From Tupaia tana (taxonomy: Eukaryota > Chordata > Mammalia > Scandentia > Tupaiidae): DNA of 64,000 nt. Below the pieces are notes generated by a model. The model made no database searches, was not told the DNA's origin, and saw nothing but the letters and a program-made list of their open reading frames with translations. Positions 22,700 to 35,239 of the stretch are shown here, one piece after another. How positions within the stretch are numbered: the stretch's first letter is position 1; each line of letters starts with the position of its first letter. The position numbers and the translations under genes were made by a program. The stretch lies in contig JAKSZU010000139.1 of assembly GCA_026018925.1 (NCBI GenBank), forward strand, positions 372,001 to 436,000, given 5' to 3'.

Positions 22700-25600
22700 G
22701 TGCCTGAAATATCCAGTTCCCAGTATCCATTTGGAATCTTTTCAGAGAATGGTGCAACTCTCCTGCCTGGGAGAAAGGAGAAGAAGGGCTTATTAACAAT
22801 ACAAAAGATGGAGCTGAGAGCCAGAGAAAAATTCTACCTTTCAAAAAATCGTAAAAAGGAAAAATTACCAAAAAAAAATGAGGAGACAGGAGCAGAGAGA
22901 GACAGAGACCTCAGAGACACAGAGACAGGGATCGAAGGCCAGAGGGGCTCCCTACCACACTAGCTTTGATTGCTGGAGGCTGAATTATGAGTAGAAAATC
23001 TTCATTTCTCCTGTGCCTGAAATATCTAGTTCCCAGTATCCATGTGGAATCTTCTCAGAGAATGGCTCAACTCTCCTGCCTGGAGAAAGGAGCAGAAGGG
23101 CTTATTAACAAAACAAAAGATGGGAGCTGAGAGTCAGAGAGAAATTCTTCCTTTAAAAAAAATCATAAAAAGGAAAAATTACCAAAAAAAATGAGGAGAC
23201 AGGAGCAGAGAGAGACAGAGACCTCAGGGACACAGAGACAGGGATAGAAGTCCAGAGGGGCTCCCTACCACACTAGCTTTGCTTGCTGGAGGCTGAATTA
23301 TGAGTAGAAAATCTTCATTTCTCCTGTGCCTGAAATATCTAGTTCCCAGTATCCATGTGGAATCTTCTCAGAGAATGGCTCTACTCTCCTGCCTGGGAGA
23401 AAGGAGCAGAAGGGCTTATTAACAAAACAAAAGATGGACCTGAGAGCCAGTGAGAAATTCTACCTTTAAAAAAATCATAAAAGGAAAACTTACCAAAAAA
23501 AAAAATGAGGAGACAGGAGCAGAGAGAGACAGAGATCTCAGAGACACAGAGATAGGGATAGAAGGCCAGAGGGGTTCCCTACCACACTAGCTTTGCTTGC
23601 TGGAGGCTGAATTATGAGTAGAAAATCTTCATTTCTCCTGTGCCTGAAATATCTAGTTCCCAGTATCCATGTGGAATCTTCTCAGAGAATGGCTCAACTC
23701 TCCTGCCTGGGAGAAAGGAGCAGAAAGGCTTATTAACAAAACAAAAGATGGACCTGAGAGCCAGTGAGAAATTCTACCTTTAAAAAAATCGTAAAAAGGA
23801 AAAATTACCAAAAAAAAAAATGAGGAGACAGGAGCTGAGAGAGACAGAGAACTCAGAGACACATAGACAGGATAGAGGGCCAGAGGGGCTCCCTACCACA
23901 CTAGCTATCCTTGCTGGAGGCTGAATTATGAGTAGAAAATCTTCATTTCTCCTGTGCCTGAAATATCTAGTTCCCAGTATCCATGTGGAATCTTCTCAGA
24001 GAATGGCTCAACACTCCTGGCTGGGAGAAAGGAGCAGAAGGGCTTATTAACAAAGCAAAAGATGGAGCTGAGAGCCAGAGAGAAATTCTAACCTTTAAAA
24101 AATTCGTAAAAAGGAAAAATACCAAAAAAAAAAATGAGGAGACAGGAGCAGAGAGAGACAGAGACGTCAGAGACACAGAGACAGGGATAGAAGGTCACAG
24201 GGGCTCCCTACCACCCTAGCTTTGCTTGCTGGAGGCTGAATTATGAGTAGAAAATCTTCATTTCTCCTGTGCCTGAAATAATCTAGTTCCCAGTATCCTT
24301 GTGGAATCTTCTCAGAGAATGGCTCAACTCTCCTGCCTGGGAGAAAGGAGCAGAAGGGCTTATTAACAAAACAAAAGATGGAGCTGAGAGCCAGAGAGAA
24401 ATTCTACCTTTCAAAAAATCGTAAAAAGGAAAAATTACCAAAAAAAAATTAGGAGACAGGAGCAGAGAGAGACAGAGACCTCAGAGACACTGAGACAGGG
24501 ATAGAAGTCCAGAGGGGATCCTACCACACTAGCTTTGCTTGCTGGAGGCTGAATTATGAGTAGAAAATCTTCATTTCTCCTGTGCCTGAAATATCTAGTT
24601 CCCAGTATCCATGTGGAATCTTCTCAGAGAATGGCTCAACTCTCCTGCCTGGGAGAAAGGAGCAGAAGGGCTTATTAACAAAACAAAAGATGGAGCTGAG
24701 AGCCAGAGAGAAATTTCTACCTTTCAAAAAATCGTAAAAAGGAAAAATTACCAAAAAAAAAAATGAGGAGACAGGAGCATAGAGATACAGAGACCTCAGA
24801 GGCACAGAGACAGGGATAGAAGTCCAGAGGGGCTCCCTACCACACTAGCTTTGCTTGCTGGAGGCTGAATTATGAGTAGAAAATCTTCATTTCTCCTGTG
24901 CCTGAAATATCTAGTTTCCAGTATCCATGTGGAATCTTCTCAGAGAATGGCTCAACTCTCCTGCCTGGGAGAAAGGAGCAGAAGGGCTTATTAACAAAAC
25001 AAAAGATGGACCTGAGAGCCAGTGAGAAATTCTACCTTTAAAAAAATCGTAAAAAGAAAAAATTACCAAAAAAAATGAGGAGACCGGAGCAGAGAGAGAC
25101 AGAGACCTCAGAGACACAGAGACAGGGATAGAAGGCCAGAGGGGCTCCCTACCACACTAGCTTTGCTTTCTGGAGGCTGAATTATGAGTTGAAAATCTTC
25201 ATTTCTCCTGTGCCTGAAATATCTAGTTCCCAGTATCCATGTGGAATCTTCTCAGAGAATGGCTCAACTCTCCTGCCTGGGAGAAAGGAGCAGAAGGGCT
25301 TATTAACAAAGCAAAAGATGGAGCTGAGAGCCAGAGAGAAATTCTACCTTTAAAAAAATCGTAAAAAGGAAAAATTACCAAAAAAATATGAGTAGACAGG
25401 AGCAGAGAGAGACAGAGACCTCAGAGACACAGAGACAGGGATAGAAGGCCACAGGGCTCCCTACCACACTAGCTTGGCTTGCTTGAGGCTGAATTATGAG
25501 TAGAAAATCTACATTTCTCCTGTGCCTGAAATATCCAGTTCCCAGTATCCATTTGGAATCTTTTCAGAGAATGGTTCAACTCTCCTGCCTGGGAGAAAGG

Positions 25601-27400
25601 AGAAGAAGGGCTTATTAACAAAACAAAAGATGGACCTGAGAGCCAGAGAAAAATTCTACCTTTCAAAAAATCGTAAAAAGGAAAAATTACCAAAAAAAAA
25701 ATGAAGAGACAGGAGCAGAGAGAGACAGAGACCTCAGAGACACTGAGACAGGGATAGAAGGCCAGAGGGGCTCCCTACCACAGTAGCTTTGCTTGCTGGA
25801 GGCTGAATTATGAGTAGAAAATCTTCATTTCTCCTGTGCCTGAAATATCTAGTTCCCAGTATCCATGTGGAATCTTCTCAGAGAATGGCTCAACTCTCCT
25901 GCCTGGGAGAAAGGAGCAGAAGAGCTTATTAACAAAACAAAAGATGGAGCTGAGAGTCAGAGAGAAATTCTTCCTTTAAAAAAAATCATAAAAAGGAAAA
26001 ATAACCAAAAAAAAATGAGGAGACAGGAGCAGAGAGAGACAGAGACCTCAGGGACACAGAGACAGGGATAGAAGTCCAGAGGGGCTCCCTACCACACTAG
26101 CTTTGCTTGCTGGAGGCTGAATTATGAGTAGAAAATCTTCATTCTCCTGTGCCTGAAATATCTAGTTCCCAGTATCCATGTGGAATCTTCTCAGAGAATG
26201 GCTCTACTCTCCTGCCTGGGAGAAAGGAGCAAAAGGGCTTATTAACAAAACAAAAGATGGACCTGAGAGCCAGTGAGAAAATTCTACCTTTAAAAAAATC
26301 ATAAAAAGGAAAAATTACCAAAAAAAAATGAGGAGACAGGAGCAGAGAGAGACAGAGATCTCAGAGACACAGAGATAGGGATAGAAGGCCAGAGGGGCTC
26401 CCTACCACACAAGCTTTGCTTGCTGGAGGCTGAATTATGAGTAGAAAATCTTCATTTCTCCTGTGCCTGAAATATCTAGTTCCCAGTATCCATGTGGAAT
26501 CTTCTCAGAGAATGGCTCAACTTTCCTGCCTGAGAGAAAGGAGCAGAAGGGCTTATTAACAAAACAAAAGATGGACCTGAGAGCCAGTGAGAAATTCTAC
26601 CTTTAAAAAAATTGTAAAAAGGAAAAATTACCAAAAAAAAAATGAGGAGACAGGAGCTGAGAGAGACAGAGAACTCAGAGACACAGAGACAGGGATAGAA
26701 GGCCAGAGGGGCTCCCTACCACACTAGCTTTCCTTGCTGGAGGCTGAATTATGAGTAGAAAATCTTCATTTCCCCTGTGCCTGAAATATCTATTTCCCAG
26801 TATCCATGTGGAATCTTCTCAGAGAATGGCTCAACTCTCCTGGCTGGGAGAAAGGAGCAGAAGGGCTTATTAACAAAGCAAAAGATGGAGCTGAGAGCCA
26901 GAGAGAAATTCTACCTTTAAAAAAATCGTAAAAAGAAAAATTACCAAAAAAAAATGAGGAGACAGGAGCAGAGAGAGACAGAGACGTCAGAGACACAGAG
27001 ACAGGGATAGAAGGTCACAGGGCTCCCTACCACCCTAGCTTTGCTTGCTGGAGGCTGAATTATGAGTAGAAAATCTTCATTTCTCCTGTGCCTGAAATAA
27101 TCTAGTTCCCAGTATCCTTGGGAATCTTCTCAGAGAATGGCTCAACTCTCCTGCCTGGGAGAAAGGAGCAGAAGGGCTTATTAACAAAACAAAAGATGGA
27201 GCTGAGAGCCAGAGAGAAATTCTACCTTTAAAAAAATCGTAAAAAGGAAAAATTACCAAAAAAAAATTAGGAGACAGGAGCAGAGAGAGACAGAGACCTC
27301 AGAGACACAGAGACAAAGATAGAAGTCCAGAGGGGCTCCCTACCACACTAGCTTTGTTTGCTGGAGGCTGAATTATGAGTAGAATATCTTCATTTCTCCT
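22700..27400 (+). repeat. Nested duplication inside the 26-mer: types l-q and u-z
   Basis: Types l-q (22,700-24,590) and u-z (25,522-27,400) have the same order of six monomer kinds, 9 monomers (about 2,822 bases) apart: TCCATTTGG, GAGTCAGAG with AATCAT, GGCTCTACTC, GAGCTGAGAG with GAACTC, CCTGGCTGGG with GACGTC, and AATAATCTAG. They are still separable by private bases: GGTGCAAC or GGTTCAAC, CAACTCTCC or CAACTTTCC, TCTAGTTCCC or TCTATTTCCC. A shorter nested pair exists as c-e and h-j, 5 monomers (1,569 bases) apart. The 26-mer thus arose by duplication of shorter modules before being copied as a whole. Confidence 0.8.
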
Positions 27401-30400
27401 GTGCCTGAAATATCTAGTTCCCAGTATCCATGTGGAACCTTCTCAGAGAATGGCTCAACTCTCCTGCCTGGGAGAAAGGAGCAGAAGGGCTTATTAACAA
27501 AACAAAAGATGGAGCTTAGGGCCAGAGAGAAATTCTACCTTTCAAAAAATCGTAAAAAGGAAAAATTACCAAAAAAAATATGAGGAGACAGGAGCAGAGT
27601 GAGACAGAGACCTCAGAGACACAAGAGACAGGGATAGAAGGCCAGAGTGTCCCCCTACCACACTAGCTTTGCTTGCTGGAGGCTGAATTATGAGTAGAAA
27701 ATCTTCATTTCTCCTGTGCCTGAAATATCTAGTTCCCAGTATTCATGTGAATCTTCTCAGAGAATGGCTCAACTCTCCTGCCTGGGAGAAAGTAGCAGAA
27801 GGGCTTATTAACAAAACAAAAGATGGAGCTGAGAGCCAGAGAGAAATTCTACCTTTCAAAAAATCGTAAAAAGGAAAAATTACCAAAAAAATATGAGGAG
27901 ACAGGAGCAGAGAGAGACAGAGGCCTCAGAGACACAGAGACAGGGATAGAAGGCCAGAGGGGCTCCCTACCACACTAGCTTTGCTTGTTGGAGGCTGAAA
28001 TATGAGTAGAAAATCTTCATTTCTCCTGTGCCTGAAATATCTAGTTCCCAGTATCCATGTGGAATCTTCTCAGAGAATGGCTCAACTCTCCTGCCTGGGA
28101 GAAAGGAGCAGAAGGGCTTATTAACAAAACAAAAGATGGAGCTGAGAGCCAGAGAGAAATTCTACCTTTCAAAAAATCGTAAAAAGGAAAAATTACCAAA
28201 AAAAAATGAGGAGACAGGAGCAGAGAGATACAGAGACCTCAGAGGCACAGAGACAGGGATAGAAGTCCAGAGGGGCTCCCTACCACACTAGCTTTGCTTG
28301 CTGGAGGCTGAATTATGAGTAGAAAATCTTCATTTCTCCTGTGCCTGAAATATCTAGTTCCCAGTATCCATGTGGAATCTTCTCAGAGAATGGCTCAACT
28401 CTCCTGCCTGGGAGAAAGGAGCAGAAGGGCTTATTAACAAAACAAAAGATGGACCTGAGAGCCAGAGAGAAATTCTACCTTTAAAAAAATCGTAAAAAGG
28501 AAAAATTACCAAAAAAAATGAGGAGACAGGAGCAGAGAGAGACAGAGACGTCAGAGATACAGAGGCAGGGATAGAAGGCCACAAGGGCTCCCTACCACAC
28601 TAGCTTTGCTTGCTGGAGGCTGAATTATGAGTAGAAAATCTTCATTTCTCCTGTGCCTGAAATATCTAGTTCCCAGTATCCATGTAGAATCTTCTCAGAG
28701 AATGGCACAACTCTCCTGCCTGGAGAAAGGAGCAGAAGGGCTTATTAACAAAACAAAAGACGGAGCTGAGAGCCAGAGAGAAATTCTACATTTGAAAAAA
28801 TCGTAAAAAGGAAAAATTACCAAAAAAATATGAGGAGACAGGAGCAGAGAGAGACAGAGGCCTCAGAGACACAGAGACAGGGATAGAAGGCCAGAGGGGC
28901 TCCCTACCACACTAGCTTTGCTTTCTGGAGGCTGAATTATGAGTGAAAATCTTCATTTCTCCTGTGCCTGAAATATCTAGTTTCCAGAATCCATGTGGAA
29001 TCTTCTCAGAGAATGGCTCAACTCTCCTGCCTGGGAGAAAGGAGCAGAAGGGCTTATTAACAAAATAAAAGATGGACCTGAGAGCCAGTGAGAAATTCTA
29101 CATTTAAAAAAAATCGTAAAAAGGAAAAATTACCAAAAAAAAAAAATGAGGAGACAGGAGCAGAGAGAGACAGAGACCTCAGAGACACAGAGACAGGGAT
29201 AGAAGGCCAGAGGGGCTCCCTACCACACTAGCTTTGCTTTCTGGAGGCTGAATTATGAGTTGAAAATCTTCATTTCTCCTGTGCCTGAAATATATAGTTC
29301 CCAGTATCCATGTGGAATCTTCTCAGAGAATGGCTCAACTCTCCTGCCTGGAGAAAGGAGCAGAAGGGCTTATTAACAAAACAAAAGATGGAGCTGAGAG
29401 ACAGAGAGAAATTCTACCTTTCAAAAAATCGTAAAAAGGAAAAATTACCAAAAAAATATGAGGAGACAGGAGCAGAGAGAGACAGAGGCCTCAGAGACAC
29501 AGAGACAGGGATAGAAGGCCAGAGGGGCTCCCTACCACACTAGCTTTGCTTGTTGGAGGCTGAATTATGAGTAGAAAATCTTCATTTCTCCTGTGCCTGA
29601 AATATCTAGTTCCCAGTATCCATGTGGAATCTTCTCAGAGAATGGCTCAACTCTCCTGCCTGGAGAAAGGAGCAGAAGGGCTTATTAACAAAACAAAAGA
29701 TGGAGCTGAGAGCCAGAGAGAAATTCTCCCTTTCAAAAAATCGTAAAAAGGAAAAATTACCAAAAAAAAAATGAGGAGACAGGAGCAGAGAGATACAGAG
29801 ACCTCAGAGGCACAGAGACAGGGATAGAAGTCCAGAGGGGCTCCCTACCACACTAGCTTTGCTTGCTGGAGGCTGAATTATGAGTAGAAAATCTTCATTT
29901 CTCCTGTGCCTGAAATATCTAGTTCCCAGTATCCATGTGGAATCTTCACAGAGAATGGCTCAACTCTCCTGCCTGGGAGAAAGGAGCAGAAGGCTTATTA
30001 ACAAAACAAAAGATGGACCTGAGAGCCAGAGAGAAATTCTACCTTTCAAAAAATCGTAAAAAGGAAAAATTACCAAAAAAAATGAGGAGACAGGAGCAGA
30101 GAGAGACAGAGACGTCAGAGACACAGAGACAGGGATAGAAGGCCACAAGGGCTCCCTACCACACTAGCTTTGCTTGCTGGAGGCTGAATTATGAGTAGAA
30201 AATCTTCATTTCTCCTGTGCCTGAAATATCTAGTTCCCAGTATCCATGTAGAATCTTCTCAGAGAATGGCTCAACTCTCCTGCCTGGGAGAAAGGAGCAG
30301 AAGGGCTTATTAACAAAACAAAAGACGGAGCTGAGAGCCAGAGAGAAATTCTACATTTGAAAAAATCGTAAAAAGGAAAAATTACCAAAAAAATATGAGG

Positions 30401-33400
30401 AGACAGGAGCAGAGAGAGACAGAGGCCTCAGAGACACAGAGACAGGGATAGAAGGCCAGAGGGGCTCCCTACCACACTAGCTTTGCTTGTTGGAGGCTGA
30501 ATTATGAGTAGAAAATCTTCATTTCTCCTGTGCATGAAATATCTAGTTCCCAGTATCCATGTGGAATCTTCTCAGAGAATGGCTCAACTCTCCTGCCTGG
30601 GAGAAAGGAGCAGAAGGCTTATTAACAAAACAAATGATGGAGCTGAGAGCCAGAGAGAAATTCTACCTTTCAAAAAATCGTAAAAAGGAAAATTTACCAA
30701 AAAAAAATGAGGAGACAGGAGCAGAGAGATACAGAGACCTCAGAGGCACAGAGACAGGGATAGAAGGCCAGAGGGGCTCCCTACCACAGTAGCTTGGCTT
30801 TCTGGAGGCTGAATTATGAGTAGAAAATCTACATTTCTCCTGTGCCTGAAATATCCAGTTCCCAGTATCCATTTGGAATCTTTTCAGAGAATGGTGCAAC
30901 TCTCCTGCCTGGGAGAAAGGAGAATGAAGGGCTTATTAACAATACAAAAGATGGAGCTGAGAGCCAGAGAAAAATTCTACCTTTCAAAAAATCGTAAAAA
31001 GGAAAAATTACCAAAAAAAAATGAGGAGACAGGAGCAGAGAGAGACAGAGACCTCAGAGACACAGAGACAGGGATCGAAGGCCAGAGGGGCTCCCTACCA
31101 CACTAGCTTTGATTGCTGGAGGCTGAATTATGAGTAGAAAATCTTCATTTCTCCTGTGCCTGAAATATCTAGTTCCCAGTATCCATGTGGAATCTTCTCA
31201 GAGAATGGCTCAACTCTCCTGCCTGGGAGAAAGGAGCAGAAGGGCTTATTAACAAAACAAAAGATGGAGCTGAGAGTCAGAGAGAAATTCTTCCTTTAAA
31301 AAAAATCATAAAAAGGAAAAATTACCAAAAAAAATGAGGAGACAGGAGCAGAGAGAGACAGAGACCTCAGGGACACAGAGACAGGGATAGAAGTCCAGAG
31401 GGGCTCCCTACCACACTAGCTTTGCTTGCTGGAGGCTGAATTATGAGTAGAAAATCTTCATTTCTCCTGTGCCTGAAATATCTAGTTCCCAGTATCCATG
31501 TGGAATCTTCTCAGAGAATGGCTCTACTCTCCTGCCTGGGAGAAAGGAGCAGAAGGGCTTATTAACAAAACAAAAGATGGACCTGAGAGCCAGTGAGAAA
31601 TTCTACCTTTAAAAAAATCATAAAAAGGTAAAACTTACCAAAAAAAAAAATGAGGAGACAGGAGCAGAGAGAGACAGAGATCTCAGAGACACAGAGATAG
31701 GGATAGAAGGCCAGAGGGGTTCCCTACCACACTAGCTTTGCTTGCTGGAGGCTGAATTATGAGTAGAAAATCTTCATTTCTCCTGTGCCTGAAATATCTA
31801 GTTCCCAGTATCCATGTGGAATCTTCTCAGAGAATGGCTCAACTCTCCTGCCTGGGAGAAAGGAGCAGAAAGGCTTATTAACAAAACAAAAGATGGACCT
31901 GAGAGCCAGTGAGAAATTCTACCTTTAAAAAAATCGTAAAAAGGAAAAATTACCAAAAAAAATGAGGAGACAGGAGCTGAGAGAGACAGAGAACTCAGAG
32001 ACACATAGACAGGGATAGAGGGCCAGAGGGGCTCCCTACCACACTAGCTTTCCTTGCTGGAGGCTGAATTATGAGTAGAAAATCTTCATTTCTCCTGTGC
32101 CTGAAATATCTAGTTCCCAGTATCCATGTGGAATCTTCTCAGAGAATGGCTCAACTCTCCTGGCTGGGAGAAAGGAGCAGAAGGGCTTATTAACAAAGCA
32201 AAAGATGGAGCTGAGAGCCAGAGAGAAATTCTACCTTTAAAAAATTCGTAAAAAGGAAAAATTACCAAAAAAAAAATGAGGAGACAGGAGCAGAGAGAGA
32301 CAGAGACGTCAGAGACACAGAGACAGGGATAGAAGGTCACAGGGGCTCCCTACCACCCTAGCTTTGCTTGCTGGAGGCTGAATTATGAGTAGAAAATCTT
32401 CATTTCTCCTGTGCCTGAAATAATCTAGTTCCCAGTATCCTTGTGGAATCTTCTCAGAGAATGGCTCAACTCTCCTGCCTGGGAGAAAGGAGCAGAAGGG
32501 CTTATTAACAAAACAAAAGATGGAGCTGAGAGCCAGAGAGAAATTCTACCTTTCAAAAAATCGTAAAAAGGAAAAATTACCAAAAAAAAATTAGGAGACA
32601 GGAGCAGAGAGAGACAGAGACCTCAGAGACACTGAGACAGGGATAGAAGTCCAGAGGGGATCCCTACCACACTAGCTTTGCTTGCTGGAGGCTGAATTAT
32701 GAGTAGAAAATCTTCATTTCTCCTGTGCCTGAAATATCTAGTTCCCAGTATCCATGTGGAATCTTCTCAGAGAATGGCTCAACTCTCCTGCCTGGGAGAA
32801 AGGAGCAGAAGGGCTTATTAACAAAACAAAAGATGGACCTGAGAGCCAGAGAGAAATTCTACCTTTCAAAAAATCGTAAAAAGGAAAAATTACCAAAAAA
32901 AAAAATGAGGAGACAGGAGCATAGAGATACAGAGACCTCAGAGACACAGAGACAGGGATAGAAGGCCAGAGGGGCTCCCTACCACACTAGCTTTGCTTTC
33001 TGGAGGCTGAATTATGAGTTGAAAATCTTCATTTCTCCTGTGCCTGAAATATCTAGTTCCCAGTATCCATGTGGAATCTTCTCAGAGAATGGCTCAACTC
33101 TCCTGCCTGGGAGAAAGGAGCAGAAGGGCTTATTAACAAAGCAAAAGATGGAGCTGAGAGCCAGAGAGAAATTCTACCTTTAAAAAAATCGTAAAAAGGA
33201 AAAATTACCAAAAAAATATGAGTAGACAGGAGCAGAGAGAGACAGAGACCTCAGAGACACAGAGACAGGGATAGAAGGCCACAGGGGCTCCCTACCACAC
33301 TAGCTTGGCTTGCTTGAGGCTGAATTATGAGTAGAAAATCTACATTTCTCCTGTGCCTGAAATATCCAGTTCCCAGTATCCATTTGGAATCTTTTCAGAG

Positions 33401-35239
33401 AATGGTTCAACTCTCCTGCCTGGGAGAAAGGAGAAGAAGGGCTTATTAACAAAACAAAAGATGGACCTGAGAGCCAGAGAAAAATTCTACCTTTCAAAAA
33501 ATCGTAAAAAGGAAAAATTACCAAAAAAAAATGAAGAGACAGGAGCAGAGAGAGACAGAGACCTCAGAGACACTGAGACAGGGATAGAAGGCCAGAGGGG
33601 CTCCCTACCACAGTAGCTTTGCTTGCTGGAGGCTGAATTATGAGTAGAAAATCTTCATTTCTCCTGTGCCTGAAATATCTAGTTCCCAGTATCCATGTGG
33701 AATCTTCTCAGAGAATGGCTCAACTCTCCTGCCTGGGAGAAAGGAGCAGAAGAGCTTATTAACAAAACAAAAGATGGAGCTGAGAGTCAGAGAGAAATTC
33801 TTCCTTTTAAAAAAAATCATAAAAAGGAAAAATAACCAAAAAAAAATGAGGAGACAGGAGCAGAGAGAGACAGAGACCTCAGGGACACAGAGACAGGGAT
33901 AGAAGTCCAGAGGGGCTCCCTACCACACTAGCTTTGCTTGCTGGAGGCTGAATTATGAGTAGAAAATCTTCATTTCTCCTGTGCCTGAAATATCTAGTTC
34001 CCAGTATCCATGTGGAATCTTCTCAGAGAATGGCTCTACTCTCCTGCCTGGGAGAAAGGAGCAAAAGGGCTTATTAACAAAACAAAAGATGGACCTGAGA
34101 GCCAGTGAGAAATTCTACCTTTAAAAAAATCATAAAAAGGAAAAATTACCAAAAAAAAATGAGGAGACAGGAGCAGAGAGAGACAGAGATCTCAGAGACA
34201 CAGAGATAGGGATAGAAGGCCAGAGGGGCTCCCTACCACACAAGCTTTGCTTGCTGGAGGCTGAATTATGAGTAGAAAATCTTCATTTCTCCTGTGCCTG
34301 AAATATCTAGTTCCCAGTATCCATGTGGAATCTTCTCAGAGAATGGCTCAACTTTCCTGCCTGAGAGAAAGGAGCAGAAGGGCTTATTAACAAAACAAAA
34401 GATGGACCTGAGAGCCAGTGAGAAATTCTACCTTTAAAAAAATTGTAAAAAAGGAAAAATTACCAAAAAAAAAAATGAGGAGACAGGAGCTGAGAGAGAC
34501 AGAGAACTCAGAGACACAGAGACAGGGATAGAAGGCCAGAGGGGCTCCCTACCACACTAGCTTTCCTTGCTGGAGGCTGAATTATGAGTAGAAAATCTTC
34601 ATTTCCCCTGTGCCTGAAATATCTATTTCCCAGTATCCATGTGGAATCTTCTCAGAGAATGGCTCAACTCTCCTGGCTGGGAGAAAGGAGCAGAAGGGCT
34701 TATTAACAAAGCAAAAGATGGAGCTGAGAGCCAGAGAGAAATTCTACCTTTAAAAAAAATCGTAAAAAGGAAAAATTACCAAAAAAAAAATGAGGAGACA
34801 GGAGCAGAGAGAGACAGAGACGTCAGAGACACAGAGACAGGGATAGAAGGTCACAGGGGCTCCCTACCACCCTAGCTTTGCTTGCTGGAGGCTGAATTAT
34901 GAGTAGAAAATCTTCATTTCTCCTGTGCCTGAAATAATCTAGTTCCCAGTATCCTTGTGGAATCTTCTCAGAGAATGGCTCAACTCTCCTGCCTGGGAGA
35001 AAGGAGCAGAAGGGCTTAATTAACAAAACAAAAGATGGAGCTGAGAGCCAGAGAGAAATTCTACCTTTAAAAAAATCGTAAAAAGGAAAAATTACCAAAA
35101 AAAAATTAGGAGACAGGAGCAGAGAGAGACAGAGACCTCAGAGACACAGAGACAAAGATAGAAGTCCAGAGGGGCTCCCTACCACACTAGCTTTGTTTGC
35201 TGGAGGCTGAATTATGAGTAGAAAATCTTCATTTCTCCT
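27401..35239 (+). repeat. 26-mer copy A2, 25 monomers (type s deleted)
   Basis: Same order as copy A1, displaced by about 8,150 bases, except that type s is missing between r (32,725) and t (33,040). The r monomer keeps GCATAGAGATACAG and then switches to the tail of s (GAGACACAGAGACAGGGATAGAAGGCC), which places the deletion at about 32,928-32,943. This copy has the most one-base indels in the window, for example TTCATGTGAATC (27,748), CCTGGAGAAAGG (28,720, 29,349, 29,661), AGAAGGCTTATT (29,990, 30,614), GAGAATGAAGG (30,923) and CTTAATTAAC (35,015). Confidence 0.86.

Larger units (their letters stand above)
19249..27400 (+). repeat. 26-monomer higher-order repeat, copy A1 (complete, ~8.15 kb)
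   Basis: Reference copy for types a-z, phased at GTGCCTGAAAT. Markers: a GGAACCTTC / GAGCTTAGGG; b GTATTCATG / AAAGTAGC; c GCTTGTTGG / GAGATACAG; d GACGTCAGAGATACAG; e TCCATGTAGAA / GGCACAAC / GACGGAG; f TTTCCAGAATCC / AAAATAAAAG; g TATATAGTTCC / GAGAGACAG; h TTCTCCCTTTC; i GACGTCAGAGACAC; j TCCATGTAGAA / GACGGAG; k GCTTGTTGG / AATTTACC; l TCCATTTGG with GGTGCAAC; m GAGTCAGAG; n GGCTCTACTC; o GCAGAAAGGC / CACATAGAC; p CCTGGCTGGG / AATTCG; q AATAATCTAG; r ACACTGAGAC upstream; s TTTCCAGTATCC / GACCGG; t GAGTTGAAAATC; u TCCATTTGG with GGTTCAAC; v AATAACC; w GGCTCTACTC; x CACAAGC / CAACTTTCC; y TTTCCCCTG / CTATTTCCC; z AATAATCTAG, ending ACAAAGATAG. This copy carries several one-base indels between 23.0 and 25.5 kb. 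Confidence 0.88.
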
